64,000 bases of DNA from Eubacteriaceae bacterium (GCA_009782515.1 WRIY01000002.1:1-64000); one strand, 5' to 3'. Positions 8,180-17,520 are shown, counted from the stretch's first letter. Program-made: numbers and translations. The notes: a model not told the origin generated them from the letters alone.

Positions 8180-8287
8180 ATGGAGATAGCGAGAAATATG
8201 TTGAAGCGCAACAGACCCATAGACGAAATCATCGAGGATGCCGGCTTGGCCCGCGAGGAAGTGGAAAAATTGCGCGATTCTGAGTAA
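8180..8287 (+). pseudogene. remnant: carboxy-terminal tail of an Rpn/PD-(D/E)XK transposase-like nuclease
   Basis: Thirty-five residues (MEIARNMLKRNRPIDEIIEDAG then LAREEVEKLRDSE) match the helical tail common to Rpn-family recombination-promoting nucleases, where a short helix-turn-helix-like segment follows the nuclease domain. An in-frame stop lies 18 bases upstream and no nuclease core is present, so this is a leftover fragment. It marks 8.0-9.2 kb as accessory DNA. A short independent protein cannot be excluded. Confidence 0.45.
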
Positions 8288-8347
8288 GGCAGATTTGTCC
8301 TACTTGCCACTACAAATAAAAGATATTCTTGGAAAGGAACTACAGCT

Positions 8348-8851
8348 ATGGGGGCCGGAATTTTTGCGGCAATACCTATCGTTTTCGAACCAGCCAAACA
8401 TAATGGCTTGGATGAAAACAATTTTTCCAGTGGTTTTTTTGATAATTATAATGCTGGGGAAATAGAGTCTAAAAGGGTATACACTATTAAGAAAGACCTG
8501 CTCATCTATAACTATATAGCGTTTCTTCATGAGTTTTATGGTCTGATAGGGGAGGATTTCTATAAGAATACTCAACTTGCTCTTGACAGTATTCCTGACG
8601 TAACGGACTTCGATGAATTTATGAGAGTATTCAATCGAAATATTCGGGGTGGTTGGATACCCTATGTTTATGAAGTCCCGTATGCTTTTAGTGTTTGTGG
8701 ATGCCTATGTAATGTATATTGGATGTTTTACAGCGGCAGCTACAAAGCGGATTTAGAAGAATATAGTACTTTGGTACATTTCGAGAGAATACTTGCGAAA
8801 GGAATGAACAACCCGCTTTCCAATGCTGTGAAGTTCGGTATTTTTGGGTAA
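8348..8851 (+). CDS. hypothetical protein, unrecognised
   Basis: The 167-residue product is acidic and aromatic-rich, with no signal peptide and no clear membrane segment, although the middle (PYAFSVCGCLCNVYWMFYSG) is hydrophobic with a cysteine pair. GGAAAGGAA ends about 8 bases before the ATG, a good ribosome site, which supports real translation. I do not recognise a family. Its size and its place beside a transposase-like remnant are compatible with an immunity or stress protein of an accessory patch, but that is speculation. Confidence 0.55.
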   Translation: MGAGIFAAIPIVFEPAKHNGLDENNFSSGFFDNYNAGEIESKRVYTIKKDLLIYNYIAFLHEFYGLIGEDFYKNTQLALDSIPDVTDFDEFMRVFNRNIRGGWIPYVYEVPYAFSVCGCLCNVYWMFYSGSYKADLEEYSTLVHFERILAKGMNNPLSNAVKFGIFG

Positions 8852-9136
8852 GCGATAGGAGTTCCAATGAGGGTGCCAGCCACCTTTTGATAGCGAGGCT
8901 GCTGAAAAAGCGCTGGAGAGTTTTCAATCGAAAGAATAATAGAAAGCCTAAACATGGCACCATGCAGCCACTTTAGAGGGAACTTGTTTATATGCGATCA
9001 TAAGGACAGTGTTGTTGATGCATTAGCCGAGCATCTCGAAATTGGTTTAACAAGGAAATATCTATGGCAAGGCGAAATCAAGAAAATAATGGGAGAAAAA
9101 AAGGTTTGAGCCTACCGTATAAATATGTTTATAGCT
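8852..9136. other. intergenic accessory stretch with a possible 51-codon ORF
   Basis: This stretch separates the hypothetical gene from the next terminator. It includes an ATG frame at 8954-9109 (starting MAPCSHFRGNLF, ending in lysines) with no good ribosome site. I cannot support it as a gene. Nothing else is visible. Confidence 0.3.
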
Positions 9137-9180
9137 AACCTCTGAAAATTGCTCAGCAAGCGGCTTGCAGAGGTTTTTTT
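9137..9180 (+). terminator. intrinsic terminator
   Basis: AACCTCTG (9137-9144) pairs with CAGAGGTT (9168-9175), with a second small stem CAAG/CTTG inside, followed by seven T. It closes the plus-strand accessory patch before the convergent ispH operon. Confidence 0.75.
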
Positions 9181-9250
9181 AATTTTGCGCCAAACTCAAG
9201 GCGTAAATGGTATATGAGCGATCGGGCCAATGCGAAAAAGGGTAAAATTC

Positions 9251-9284
9251 AGAAAGCTGCCTCAGTTAAGAGAGGCAGCTTTCT
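9251..9284 (-). terminator. terminator of the cmk-plsC-ispH operon
   Basis: A 13-bp perfect stem (AGAAAGCTGCCTC with GAGGCAGCTTTCT) around an 8-base loop lies 25 bp after the ispH/S1 stop. The T-tract on the minus strand is weak (TTTCTGAATTTT), but position and strength suggest transcript termination. Confidence 0.65.
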
Positions 9285-9308
9285 ATAACATAATGCCTTC
9301 AAAAGATA

Positions 9309-11315
9309 CTACTTGTTGTTGTCTTGGTATTTTTTAAACAGATCCTCCATAGTTACAGAAGAATCTTCTCTGTGAAAAATCTTCTCAGACTCGATTCTCC
9401 TTTTTGGCGGAGAAGTCATGTCCTTAAGGCTTAAGCCTATTTTTCTCTTTTCCTGGTCGATATCTATTATTTTAACAGTAATCTCCTCGCCAACAGCGAC
9501 AACGCTCTCAGCACTGGCTACTTTCTCATGCGCTAGGTTAGATATATGGATAAGGCCTTCCACCCCCGGCAATATTTCAGCAAATGCGCCAAACTTAACG
9601 ATGCTTTTTATTTTGACATCTGCTTTATCGCCAACATTATAGTTCTCGGAAAACTGTATCCAAGGCTCTTGCGTTAAGGCTTTTATCGAAAGCTTGACTT
9701 TAAAGCTCTCTTTGTCGAGCTCAATTATCTTGGCTTCAATAACCTCTCCTACACTGCAAAAGCTCTTTGGGTTAGGCACTCGCCGCCATGACAGGTCTGA
9801 TACATGGATAAATCCGTCTACGCCGCCAAGATCGAGGAATATGCCGAAATCTGTTATATTCTTAATCGGGGCTGTAAGGACTTGCTCCAGCTCAAGGCTT
9901 TCAATAGCCTCATTTCTAAGGCGCTCTTTCTCCTCGCGCTGGCGAGCCCGCTCCTCTTGCAGAATGATTTTTCGTGAAAATATGATCTTATTTTTTTCTT
10001 TGTCGAATTCAATGATTCTGCCGGTAACATCCTTGCCAAGCAAAACATTTAGATCCTCAGTATACCTAAGGGCATACTGGTTGCCTGGCATAAAGCCTGT
10101 TGTAAAGCCCAGGTCAACAATGACTCCGCCTTTGACGATTTTTGTTATCTTAGCCTCAATGCTTTCGCCGCTTTTATATTTCTCTTCAGCCAAGTTGTAA
10201 GCTTCGATTTCGTCAACTTTAATTTTCGACAGAGATATGTTGCCAGTCCCGTCATTCATTTCAACAATCATTGCTGTAACTGAATCTCCAATTGCTGCAA
10301 TTGATGGCAGGTCGCTGTAAAGATCAAGCACATAATCTGATTTCTTTATAATCCCATCAGATTTATAGCCGATATTTACGTATATTTCTTGTTCGTTTAC
10401 TGAAATTATTTCACCAGTGACTATGTCTCCGGTTTTTAATTGGACCAAGTTGTCTATTGACTTTTCGAAATTTTCCATAGTGTTATCCATAACACTCAGT
10501 ACCTCCAGGATTGACTTCTCAGGTGTTGATGCCCCTGCAGTAATCCCAAGGGTTTCACACGCGCGAAATTGTTCGAATTTTATATCAGCTGCCGTTTCTA
10601 TATGAAAAACTTGCTTACAATTATTTTGGCAAATTTCCACAAGCTTTTTTGTATTGGAACTGTTTTTCCCACCTATAACGAGCATTGCATCAACAGTTTT
10701 TGAAATTGCGCCTGCTTCAGCTTGGCGAGCTTCAGTGGCTGAGCATATTGTCTCAAATACTTCAGAGCCTTCATAGCGCTGATTGATAATATCGCATATT
10801 TCATTGAATTGTGAGCGTATAAAAGTTGTTTGGGCCACAATGCAAAGCGGCGGGTTTGCTGATAGCATTTGTGCTTGCGCAGAGTTCGATACAATGTGCG
10901 CGCTGTCTTCACACCAGCCATTAACGCCTATAACTTCAGGATGATCTTTGTCTCCTATAATTACTATAGTATAACCTTTTTTATGATATTTTTCAACTGT
11001 ATTTTGTATCGATTTTACGTATGCACATGTTGCGTCGACATACTCTAGCCCTTTTGTTCTTAGCATTTCATAGCCTGCTTTGCTAATCCCATGAGATCTT
11101 ATTATCACAGTGCCTTCTGATATGGCCTGGATGCCGCTTGCTGCAGAAATGCCAAGGCTAGACAGCCTTTCGGTTACAATTGGATTGTGGATTAGTTCCC
11201 CAACAGTGAATATCTTGCTGCCAGGCAAGCTTTTTTCAGCTGTATTTTCAGCGAGCTTTACAGCTCTGGCTACTCCAACGCAAAAGCCGGCAGACTTTGC
11301 CAGTATCACTTTCAT
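9309..11315 (-). CDS. ispH: IspH (HMB-PP reductase) fused to four S1 RNA-binding domains
   Basis: Residues 1-285 are 4-hydroxy-3-methylbut-2-enyl diphosphate reductase, the last enzyme of the methylerythritol phosphate isoprenoid pathway, an iron-sulfur protein. Cluster cysteines are visible in AGFCVGVARAV, VDATCAYV and TICSATEARQ. Residues ~290-668 hold four S1 repeats (GDIVTGEI, GESIEAKI, EQVLTAPIKNITDFGIFLDL, GDKADVKIKSIVKFGAFAEI), like a ribosomal protein S1. This fusion is known across Clostridia. The start overlaps the plsC stop (ATGA), so it is translated from the cmk-plsC-ispH transcript. Confidence 0.93.
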   Translation of the reverse strand: MKVILAKSAGFCVGVARAVKLAENTAEKSLPGSKIFTVGELIHNPIVTERLSSLGISAASGIQAISEGTVIIRSHGISKAGYEMLRTKGLEYVDATCAYVKSIQNTVEKYHKKGYTIVIIGDKDHPEVIGVNGWCEDSAHIVSNSAQAQMLSANPPLCIVAQTTFIRSQFNEICDIINQRYEGSEVFETICSATEARQAEAGAISKTVDAMLVIGGKNSSNTKKLVEICQNNCKQVFHIETAADIKFEQFRACETLGITAGASTPEKSILEVLSVMDNTMENFEKSIDNLVQLKTGDIVTGEIISVNEQEIYVNIGYKSDGIIKKSDYVLDLYSDLPSIAAIGDSVTAMIVEMNDGTGNISLSKIKVDEIEAYNLAEEKYKSGESIEAKITKIVKGGVIVDLGFTTGFMPGNQYALRYTEDLNVLLGKDVTGRIIEFDKEKNKIIFSRKIILQEERARQREEKERLRNEAIESLELEQVLTAPIKNITDFGIFLDLGGVDGFIHVSDLSWRRVPNPKSFCSVGEVIEAKIIELDKESFKVKLSIKALTQEPWIQFSENYNVGDKADVKIKSIVKFGAFAEILPGVEGLIHISNLAHEKVASAESVVAVGEEITVKIIDIDQEKRKIGLSLKDMTSPPKRRIESEKIFHREDSSVTMEDLFKKYQDNNK

Positions 11316-11920
11316 GCCTTCTCAGCCATTTCCCTCAATCCAGCCAACCGAGGCTTTATTTGCTCGTCAGCCATCTTCTGGTATGCCTCTGAGTTTGGCT
11401 TATTATCAATTTTGTCCAATAAAAAGGCTTCTCCTACAATAACTTTCATTTTTGTGAACAACTTGTAAGTTCCAGATATATATATAGGCACGATGGGAGA
11501 CTGGGTCCTGTAAGCCAGCATTGCTGCCCCTGGCTTGAGATCCAGCTCGGAATCCGGGTCATTTATGCGCTGCCCTTCCGGAAACATGCCAATAGCCAAT
11601 CCGTCTTTTAGCGCACTTAAGGATTTCTTCATAACAGCAAGGTCGTTTCCGTCCCTGTTGACAGAAACAGCGCCAACTGAATTGAGTATAAAGCGCAGGG
11701 CGGCGTTCCTAAAAAGCTCAATTTTTGCTAAAAAAACAATACGCCGCTTCGTGCAAGAAGCGACGAAAAATGGATCAATATTGTTTTTGTGGTTGCAGGC
11801 AATGACCAGAGAGCCTTCTTTTGGCACATTTTCTGCACCAGTTACCGAAACCCGGTATATTATCTTTAGAAAGCCAACACAGAAGAATCTTACCACTGCA
11901 TAGGCAATTGCTGTATACAT
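11312..11920 (-). CDS. plsC: 1-acyl-sn-glycerol-3-phosphate acyltransferase
   Basis: PlsC acylates lysophosphatidic acid to phosphatidic acid at the membrane. The catalytic NHKNNIDPFF (HX4D) and the substrate-binding MFPEGQR motif are present in a 202-residue protein with a hydrophobic amino terminus. It lies between cmk and ispH/S1, a conserved clostridial order, and shares an ATGA overlap with ispH. With plsY and gpsA elsewhere in the window it completes the route from glycerol phosphate to phosphatidic acid, apart from PlsX. Confidence 0.9.
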   Translation of the reverse strand: MYTAIAYAVVRFFCVGFLKIIYRVSVTGAENVPKEGSLVIACNHKNNIDPFFVASCTKRRIVFLAKIELFRNAALRFILNSVGAVSVNRDGNDLAVMKKSLSALKDGLAIGMFPEGQRINDPDSELDLKPGAAMLAYRTQSPIVPIYISGTYKLFTKMKVIVGEAFLLDKIDNKPNSEAYQKMADEQIKPRLAGLREMAEKA

Positions 11921-12014
11921 TATATATATCGCGCCTGCACCAATTATTAAAATTAGTGCACGCGCGCCCTTCTCATTGTCAGGTTTGCGCTAAGAGTATT
12001 GATCGCATTCAGGA

Positions 12015-12665
12015 TTATATAACTAGCTGGCTGATAATGGCCTCGACCACTTCATCAACTGTCTTTTCAGACGAATCAATATAAATGCTCTCAGGGCTTG
12101 CCACAAGCTGCCCAACTTCTTTGTTCATGTCTGATGTGTCCCGCTTGTGCATAAGCTCCTTAACGCTGTCCAGGTCTGATTCCAGCCCTTTTTGAAGATT
12201 TTGCAGGTGCCTTCGCTGTGCCCTGACCTCTTCGCTTGCGCTTAGGTAAAACTTGTTAGGAGAGTCTTTAAGAACAACTGTTCCAATATCTCTGCCTTCC
12301 ATGACTACCGGCCTGCCTGCAGCTATTTCCTGCTGCAGGGCAACCATGCGGGAGCGAACATGCCTAAAAGCTGAAAACTGGCTTACGACTGCTTCAACAT
12401 AAGGCGCCCTGATCTCATCTGATATGTCTTCGCCATTCAGAAAAGTCCGCTGGCCGGCAAAGTCCAGCTTAAAGCCATCAAAAAGTCTATCCCAAACGCT
12501 GTCAGGATGCTCTTCAGGCATAATATCCTGCCTGATCGCCATGAGGGCAAATGCCCTATACATAGCGCCTGTATCCAAAAGCAGAATTCCAAGTCTTTCT
12601 GCAAGCGCTTTTGCTACTGTGCTTTTTCCTGCGCCTGCCGGGCCATCAATTGCTATTTGCACCAT
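12015..12665 (-). CDS. cmk: cytidylate kinase
   Basis: CMP/dCMP kinase of pyrimidine nucleotide metabolism. The P-loop GPAGAGKSTVAK lies at residues ~8-19, followed by the conserved LDTGAMYRA, EGRDIGTVV and ASEEVRAQRR regions; length ~216 is typical. An AAAGAG sequence is about 9 bases before the second ATG (12665) but only 3 before the first (12671), so the second start is preferred. It heads the cmk-plsC-ispH/S1 group, with a ~90-bp gap before plsC. Confidence 0.9.
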   Translation of the reverse strand: MVQIAIDGPAGAGKSTVAKALAERLGILLLDTGAMYRAFALMAIRQDIMPEEHPDSVWDRLFDGFKLDFAGQRTFLNGEDISDEIRAPYVEAVVSQFSAFRHVRSRMVALQQEIAAGRPVVMEGRDIGTVVLKDSPNKFYLSASEEVRAQRRHLQNLQKGLESDLDSVKELMHKRDTSDMNKEVGQLVASPESIYIDSSEKTVDEVVEAIISQLVI

Positions 12666-12747
12666 TTGCATTGCTCTTTTGCTATAATCAAATTTTCGAT
12701 TTAATTCTATATTAGCAAATGGGAATTGACAAGCATAATTTTGCCTG

Positions 12748-13182
12748 CTACTCCGGAAGAGATTGCGCTTCTATTTTAAATAGATGGCGAATGCCGTTGG
12801 CTTCGAAAATCTTTGTGCCAGCTTTTGGATATATTATGCCGGAGCTTGTAGAAGCGACGAATATCGATACCTCTTTTGATCCTGTTTTCCTCAAGTCAAT
12901 TTCGACAACATCCCTGTCATACACTTCAAATTCCTCATATCCGCTGCTGTTCAGGCTTGGCTCGATTGGCTCGCCGTTTATTAAAACAACTGCCTTCGGG
13001 TTGCTGATTTTGAGCGCTATGCTCTCAGGCTTTTTATATAGCGTTGACTTGGCATAGCTGAGGTTTTGCTGCTCAAAAGATGCCGGCTGCAAAACCCCCG
13101 CTTCATAAAAGATCTGTATGGCAAATACAAGAGTTGATAAAAGTATTGCGGTTAAAATTAGAATTTTTTCTATAGTTTTCAT
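12748..13182 (-). CDS. small membrane-anchored protein of unknown function
   Basis: The 144-residue product has a single amino-terminal transmembrane segment (ILILTAILLSTLVFAIQIF) and an exposed domain of about 115 residues with beta-rich character (VVLINGEPIEP, VVEIDLRKTG, SSGIIYPKAGTKIFEANGI). The carboxy region somewhat resembles the NusG-domain-II-like extracytoplasmic proteins of Firmicutes, but I cannot confirm this. It lies upstream of cmk on the same strand with an ~80-bp gap and may share its transcript. Confidence 0.6.
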   Translation of the reverse strand: MKTIEKILILTAILLSTLVFAIQIFYEAGVLQPASFEQQNLSYAKSTLYKKPESIALKISNPKAVVLINGEPIEPSLNSSGYEEFEVYDRDVVEIDLRKTGSKEVSIFVASTSSGIIYPKAGTKIFEANGIRHLFKIEAQSLPE

Positions 13183-13444
13183 GTTATTTTAATGGAACTG
13201 GCAAACGCGTTATATTTGGCCATTTTATTGCTCATATGCTGCCAGCTTTCCTAGATATGTTTATGTTATTATTGCCAGACAATGATATAATTAATGCAAC
13301 AGCTTGGCTTTTTTGAAGCAATGTTAATTGAATAAGTATAAAAAAACCAGAAATACAAAATATGCTGCTTATTATTTGTGCTTAAACGCATACATTATTA
13401 TCAAGTGGCCATTACAGCAGTATGTTACCCAATAGAGGTTAAAT
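13183..13444. other. divergent intergenic region before ftsH
   Basis: A-T-rich sequence between the minus-strand membrane-protein gene and ftsH. A TATAAT at 13286-13291 could be a -10 element for ftsH, though no convincing -35 is found at 16-18 bp. An AGAGG sits before the ftsH TTG start. No hairpin or operator is obvious. Confidence 0.35.
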
Positions 13445-15373
13445 TTGAACCAAAAAAAACCGGATAATCAAAACAATAATAGCCAACCTCCACCAACAAG
13501 GTGGGGCAGCCTAGTCCAAATGCTTATAATACTGGCATTAATTCCATATGTAATAACAACAATGATGACAGCTTCTATGAAAGCTGATAATCGTGAAATA
13601 ATGTATTCGCAATTTCTAAGCCTTGTTGACAAGGAGTATGTCGCCAGTGTTGAAGTTACATCATCGCAAATTAATATTAAGCTAAAGCCTGGAGTTGAAG
13701 AGGCTGCTGCTGAAATTCTAAACAGCGATATAAGCCAGGCGCAAAAGCCGGTCACTTACTATACCGGCGTAATATTTGATCCAGGCCTGTCAGCGAACCT
13801 TTATGAAAAGGGCGTTGATTATAAGCACTCCATACCGCAAACTGCCTCGATGTTTACAGTAATAGCCAGCTGGGTTATTCCATTCGGCATTGCTTATATC
13901 ATCTACTTCTTTTTTACTAGGAGCATGATGAAGAGAATGGGAGGCGACAGCTCCAGCATGGGGTTTATGGGTGGGGTCAGCAAATCAAAAGCCAAAGTAT
14001 ATAATGTAGAAAAAAATGTCGCCATTACATTTAAGGATGTAGCTGGCCAGGATGAAGCCAAAGAGAGCTTAGTTGAAATAATCGATTTTCTGCACAACCC
14101 AGAAAAATATGTTAAAGTTGGAGCCAAGCAGCCAAAAGGCGCTTTGCTCGTTGGCCCCCCTGGCACAGGCAAGACACTTCTTGCCAGAGCAATAGCAGGC
14201 GAAGCAAAGGTTCCGTTTTACCATCTGACAGGATCTGAGTTTGTTGAGCTGTATGTTGGCGTTGGCGCCAGCAGGGTTAGGGATCTGTTCCAAACAGCGA
14301 GCAAAGATGCGCCATGCATCATTTTCATAGATGAAATAGATGCCATTGGCAAAAGCCGAGACAATTCGCTTAGCTCAAACGACGAAAGGGAGCAAACTTT
14401 AAACCAGCTGCTTTCCGAAATGGACGGGTTTGACCCTTCCAGAGGAATAGTCGTTTTAGCTTCAACAAACCGGCCAGAGGTTCTTGACAAAGCGCTGTTG
14501 CGCGCCGGCAGGTTTGATCGGAGGGTTGTCGTTGAAAAGCCTGATCTTATCGGCAGGGAGTCTATTCTAAAGGTCCACGCTTCAAAGGTCATAATGGGCG
14601 ATGACATTTCGCTGCATGAGATTGCGCTGGCAACAAGCGGCGCAACAGGCGCAGATTTAGCCAATATCATTAATGAAGCTGCGCTTCGGGCTGTTCGCCT
14701 GGGCAGGGAGTTTGTGATACAGGAAGACCTCATGGAGTCTGTTGAGGTTGTCGTAGCGGGCAAAGAAAAAAAGGACAGGATTCTCAACAGCAAGGAAAAG
14801 GAGCTTGTAGCTTACCATGAGGTTGGCCACGCGCTAGTTTCTGTACTGCAAAAGAACTCCCAGCCTATACAAAAAATTACTATCGTGCCAAGGACAATGG
14901 GCTCGTTAGGGTATACAATGAATGTGCCTGAAGAAGATCGCTACCTCATGACAAGAGAAGATCTCCTAAGCCAAATAACTATGATGCTTGGGGGAAGGGC
15001 TGCTGAAATAGTCAAGTTTGACACTATTACAACAGGTTCATCAAATGATATTGAGCGGGCTACATCACTTGCACGAAATATCATTACTATATATGGCATG
15101 AGCGACAGGTTTGGCCCAATGGGCCTTGAGAGTACAACGCAGCAATACCTTGACGGCAGAAAAGTGCTCAACTGCTCAGACGATACTGGAAGCGAAATTG
15201 ACGAAGAGGTTAGGAAAATTCTAGATTCTTGCCAACAAGCTGCTATAGACATCATCGCAGCTAATATGGACAGCCTTGATCGAATAGCGAAATTCCTTAT
15301 TGAGAAGGAAAACATCAATGGCGAAGAATTTATGAAGCTGCTTAACGATAAAGACAAGACAAGCGCTGCCTAG
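13445..15373 (+). CDS. ftsH: ATP-dependent zinc metalloprotease FtsH
   Basis: FtsH is a membrane-bound hexameric AAA protease that degrades damaged membrane proteins and regulators. Two transmembrane segments flank an external domain (residues ~20-160). The AAA module follows with Walker A GPPGTGKT, Walker B IIFIDEIDAIG and the second region of homology (STNRPEVLDKALLRAGRFDR). The zinc protease motif is HEVGH with a downstream third ligand region. The length of 642 residues is typical. The start is TTG at 13445, with AGAGG 7 bases upstream. A perfect 7-bp hairpin overlaps the stop codon. Confidence 0.95.
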   Translation: MNQKKPDNQNNNSQPPPTRWGSLVQMLIILALIPYVITTMMTASMKADNREIMYSQFLSLVDKEYVASVEVTSSQINIKLKPGVEEAAAEILNSDISQAQKPVTYYTGVIFDPGLSANLYEKGVDYKHSIPQTASMFTVIASWVIPFGIAYIIYFFFTRSMMKRMGGDSSSMGFMGGVSKSKAKVYNVEKNVAITFKDVAGQDEAKESLVEIIDFLHNPEKYVKVGAKQPKGALLVGPPGTGKTLLARAIAGEAKVPFYHLTGSEFVELYVGVGASRVRDLFQTASKDAPCIIFIDEIDAIGKSRDNSLSSNDEREQTLNQLLSEMDGFDPSRGIVVLASTNRPEVLDKALLRAGRFDRRVVVEKPDLIGRESILKVHASKVIMGDDISLHEIALATSGATGADLANIINEAALRAVRLGREFVIQEDLMESVEVVVAGKEKKDRILNSKEKELVAYHEVGHALVSVLQKNSQPIQKITIVPRTMGSLGYTMNVPEEDRYLMTREDLLSQITMMLGGRAAEIVKFDTITTGSSNDIERATSLARNIITIYGMSDRFGPMGLESTTQQYLDGRKVLNCSDDTGSEIDEEVRKILDSCQQAAIDIIAANMDSLDRIAKFLIEKENINGEEFMKLLNDKDKTSAA

Positions 15374-15403
15374 CGCTTGGCCCTCTGCATACTGCACAAA
15401 AAA

Positions 15404-15424
15404 TGCACCCCAGATTTGGGTGCA
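15404..15424 (-). terminator. hairpin with T-tract on the minus strand
   Basis: TGCACCC and GGGTGCA (15404-15410 / 15418-15424) form a perfect 7-bp stem. The T-tract lies on the minus-strand side (TTTTTT), so it would stop leftward transcription coming from the accessory island toward ftsH. It may also mark the ftsH mRNA end. Confidence 0.55.
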
Positions 15425-15596
15425 GTGAAAAAAACATTTAAGGGATTGTCGGCGTGGCATAAAGCTATACCGGCAATCCCTGTAATTTTGCAGCCTGGGA
15501 TTGCTCAACCGCCCTGCTGCAATCAAACTTGTCGCTAAAAAACGCTCTCACTCAGCAGGCGCTATCACAGGAGTTTATTATCTAGGAGATTGATTT

Positions 15597-16066
15597 ATGG
15601 AGAACAGGCTTGAAACCTTGCGAAATGAAATCGATGGCTTAATTGCTAAGGAAAGCCCTGAAAATGTCCGTATATATATTTCTCACATGTATGGAGTTGC
15701 GAGCTTTTGTACGTTGCTTGCTTTGAAAAGAAATCTGGATGTTGAACTAGCTGCGACTTGTGGAATGCTGCATGACATCTTTTACATAACAGGCGGAAGC
15801 AGGGAGAATCATGCACTTCATGGAGCAAAGCAGGCAGAAACAATACTGAAAGCAATGCAAGTGTACAGCAGCGAAGAAATAAAAACCATTATTACCGCTA
15901 TATCAGACACAGTGACAAAATCGCAGTACACGATTCCTATGACGAATTATTGAAAGATGCTGATGTAATGGAGCATTGCTTATATAACACTGATTTTCCG
16001 GTAGCTGAATGGGAAGTTGAACGCTATAGCAGCCTGCGCTCGGAATTTGGCCTTTCGCAGGAATGA
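15597..16066 (+). pseudogene. HD-domain phosphohydrolase, frameshifted
   Basis: The first frame (15597-15953) encodes an HD-type metal phosphohydrolase with an HD pair in CGMLHDI and a helical histidine in HALHGAK. It ends prematurely at residue 118. A second frame continues without interruption with RHSDK, LLKDADVMEH and CLYNTDFP to a stop at 16066, and this is exactly the conserved remainder of the family. The shift lies at about 15890-15905. Intact, the protein would be ~155 residues. This is either a real pseudogene at the border of the integrated element or a sequencing error. Confidence 0.75.
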
Positions 16067-16151
16067 AGAAGTATGGGCAAAGAGAAGTCTGGCGCATGAG
16101 ATATCATCAGATTCAGTTTTTCAAATTGTATAGAAACATAAAGTATGCGGC

Positions 16152-17520
16152 GGGCTTTGCCATGCCTTAATAGATGAGAGAGCATCTCAGAGGTTGTCTT
16201 TGCTGTGTGTTTTGTTTGATATGCTTTATTTGCTACCAATTTATTAAGTTACCAAGGATGCGGTGATGCGCCGTAGGCATATATCCAATCTGTACCGAAA
16301 TCCCACCATTTATAGCAACATAGGCAAAGTTCATTTTGAGGTAGAGGGTTTTTGTTTTCGTATTTATGTGTGCCATCTATTATTGTAATTGGATAGTTTT
16401 TAGGTTCTTTTAAAAAAAATTTAGCATATGACATATCTCCACCGAGATCAGAATGAAATACTGCTATTGCTTCGCCACTTCGCCTAGAAACATATACTTC
16501 GTTGCTTCTTGACGTTAATGAGTATGGAAATTTTAAGACTATTACTGTTGAAGTATTTTCTGGGCATTGCAATATAGCTTGTTCAGCGGCTGTTTGAAAT
16601 AAGCTGTACATGGCAGAAAAACGAACGGTCTCGTAGGCGATTTGTAATTTTGTGCCGTAAAATGGATATAAAAATGCTATTAAAAGAGAAAATGGTGCTA
16701 TAAACTTTTGAAAGGCTCTGCAGTGTTTTGAAAAAAGAACGCTTACAACAGTGATAATTAAGATAAATGAATTGAGTAAAAATATGATTTTCCATATTAA
16801 AACAGTTGTATGCATAAAAATGCATGATATGGATAAAGTGCTTGAAAAAAAAGCCCAGCATCGAAATGCAAGGCTTAGCTTTTTAAATTTATTATGGTGC
16901 GTCATTGTAGCCCTGAGTAATGATAGCTTGATCATTCATTTCATTAAGATCATATTTTAAACCGCCTACAATAAAGCTTCCTAGCTTTAAGGTTGATAGT
17001 GAAAATAAGAATTTTCCAGTATATCCATAGTTATAGTTACCCATATATTCACCTCCAGCTTCTGTGTGCATATTTTGCCCACGCGCATAGTTTAAGCATA
17101 GATACCCAGATCCAACATTGTATGGTGAAATTCGTTTGTAATCCCAAGCTCCTTTAGATTGCACTCTGCCGATCCAGTATGCAGCTGTTGAAGTGTGAGG
17201 ATCTATTTGCAGGCCGTATAGAGCTTGTTGTCTTACTAAATCGTTATACATGCTCTTTATGGCTGAATAGTTAGTTGAAACCATATTACCAAAATTTACT
17301 TTAGTATATGAGCATGTGTGTGCAATTTTTAGTGGTTCATAGATTTCTGGTTGTGTTGTGTTTGAAGAACGTAGAATGTGATCTGCATTAATAGCTTCAT
17401 TTTTTAAATATGATTCAATGTCTATTTTCATTGAAAACGGGTCTTTGCCGAATTTGTAAAGTCCAATTTTTACAAGCGAATTTATCATGTTCAAATCTGC
17501 TATTAGATCATTTAACCTGT
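16152..17520. repeat. 1.37-kb direct repeat, left copy
   Basis: This segment matches 21256-22627 (offset 5104-5107 bp). The first 481 bp (16152-16632) are identical; the rest carries scattered substitutions and one 3-base length difference. Outer flanks differ completely. It carries the membrane-protein gene and a 5'-truncated toxin gene. Paired copies in direct orientation around rep and mob genes are what a single homologous crossover of a circular plasmid leaves behind. Confidence 0.92.
16249..16905 (-). CDS. membrane protein of the toxin module, left copy
   Basis: The 218-residue protein has about three amino-terminal membrane segments (FFSSTLSISCIFMHTTVLIW, FLLNSFILIITVVSVLF, FSLLIAFLYPFYG) and a ~130-residue soluble carboxy domain ending GASPHPW. 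An AGGG 5 bases before the ATG at 16905 favours that start over the ATG at 16935; translation then overlaps the toxin-gene end by 14 bp. Its place directly after a toxin gene suggests an immunity or export partner, but a membrane immunity protein for a cytoplasmic nuclease would be unusual. I do not recognise a family. The carboxy half is identical to the other copy, while the amino-terminal ~70 residues differ at several positions. Confidence 0.65.
   Translation of the reverse strand: MTHHNKFKKLSLAFRCWAFFSSTLSISCIFMHTTVLIWKIIFLLNSFILIITVVSVLFSKHCRAFQKFIAPFSLLIAFLYPFYGTKLQIAYETVRFSAMYSLFQTAAEQAILQCPENTSTVIVLKFPYSLTSRSNEVYVSRRSGEAIAVFHSDLGGDMSYAKFFLKEPKNYPITIIDGTHKYENKNPLPQNELCLCCYKWWDFGTDWIYAYGASPHPW

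Noticed and set aside
9418-11442. Several plus-strand frames opposite ispH/S1
   Set aside because: They are antisense shadows of a well-supported gene; serine-rich composition is what such shadows give.
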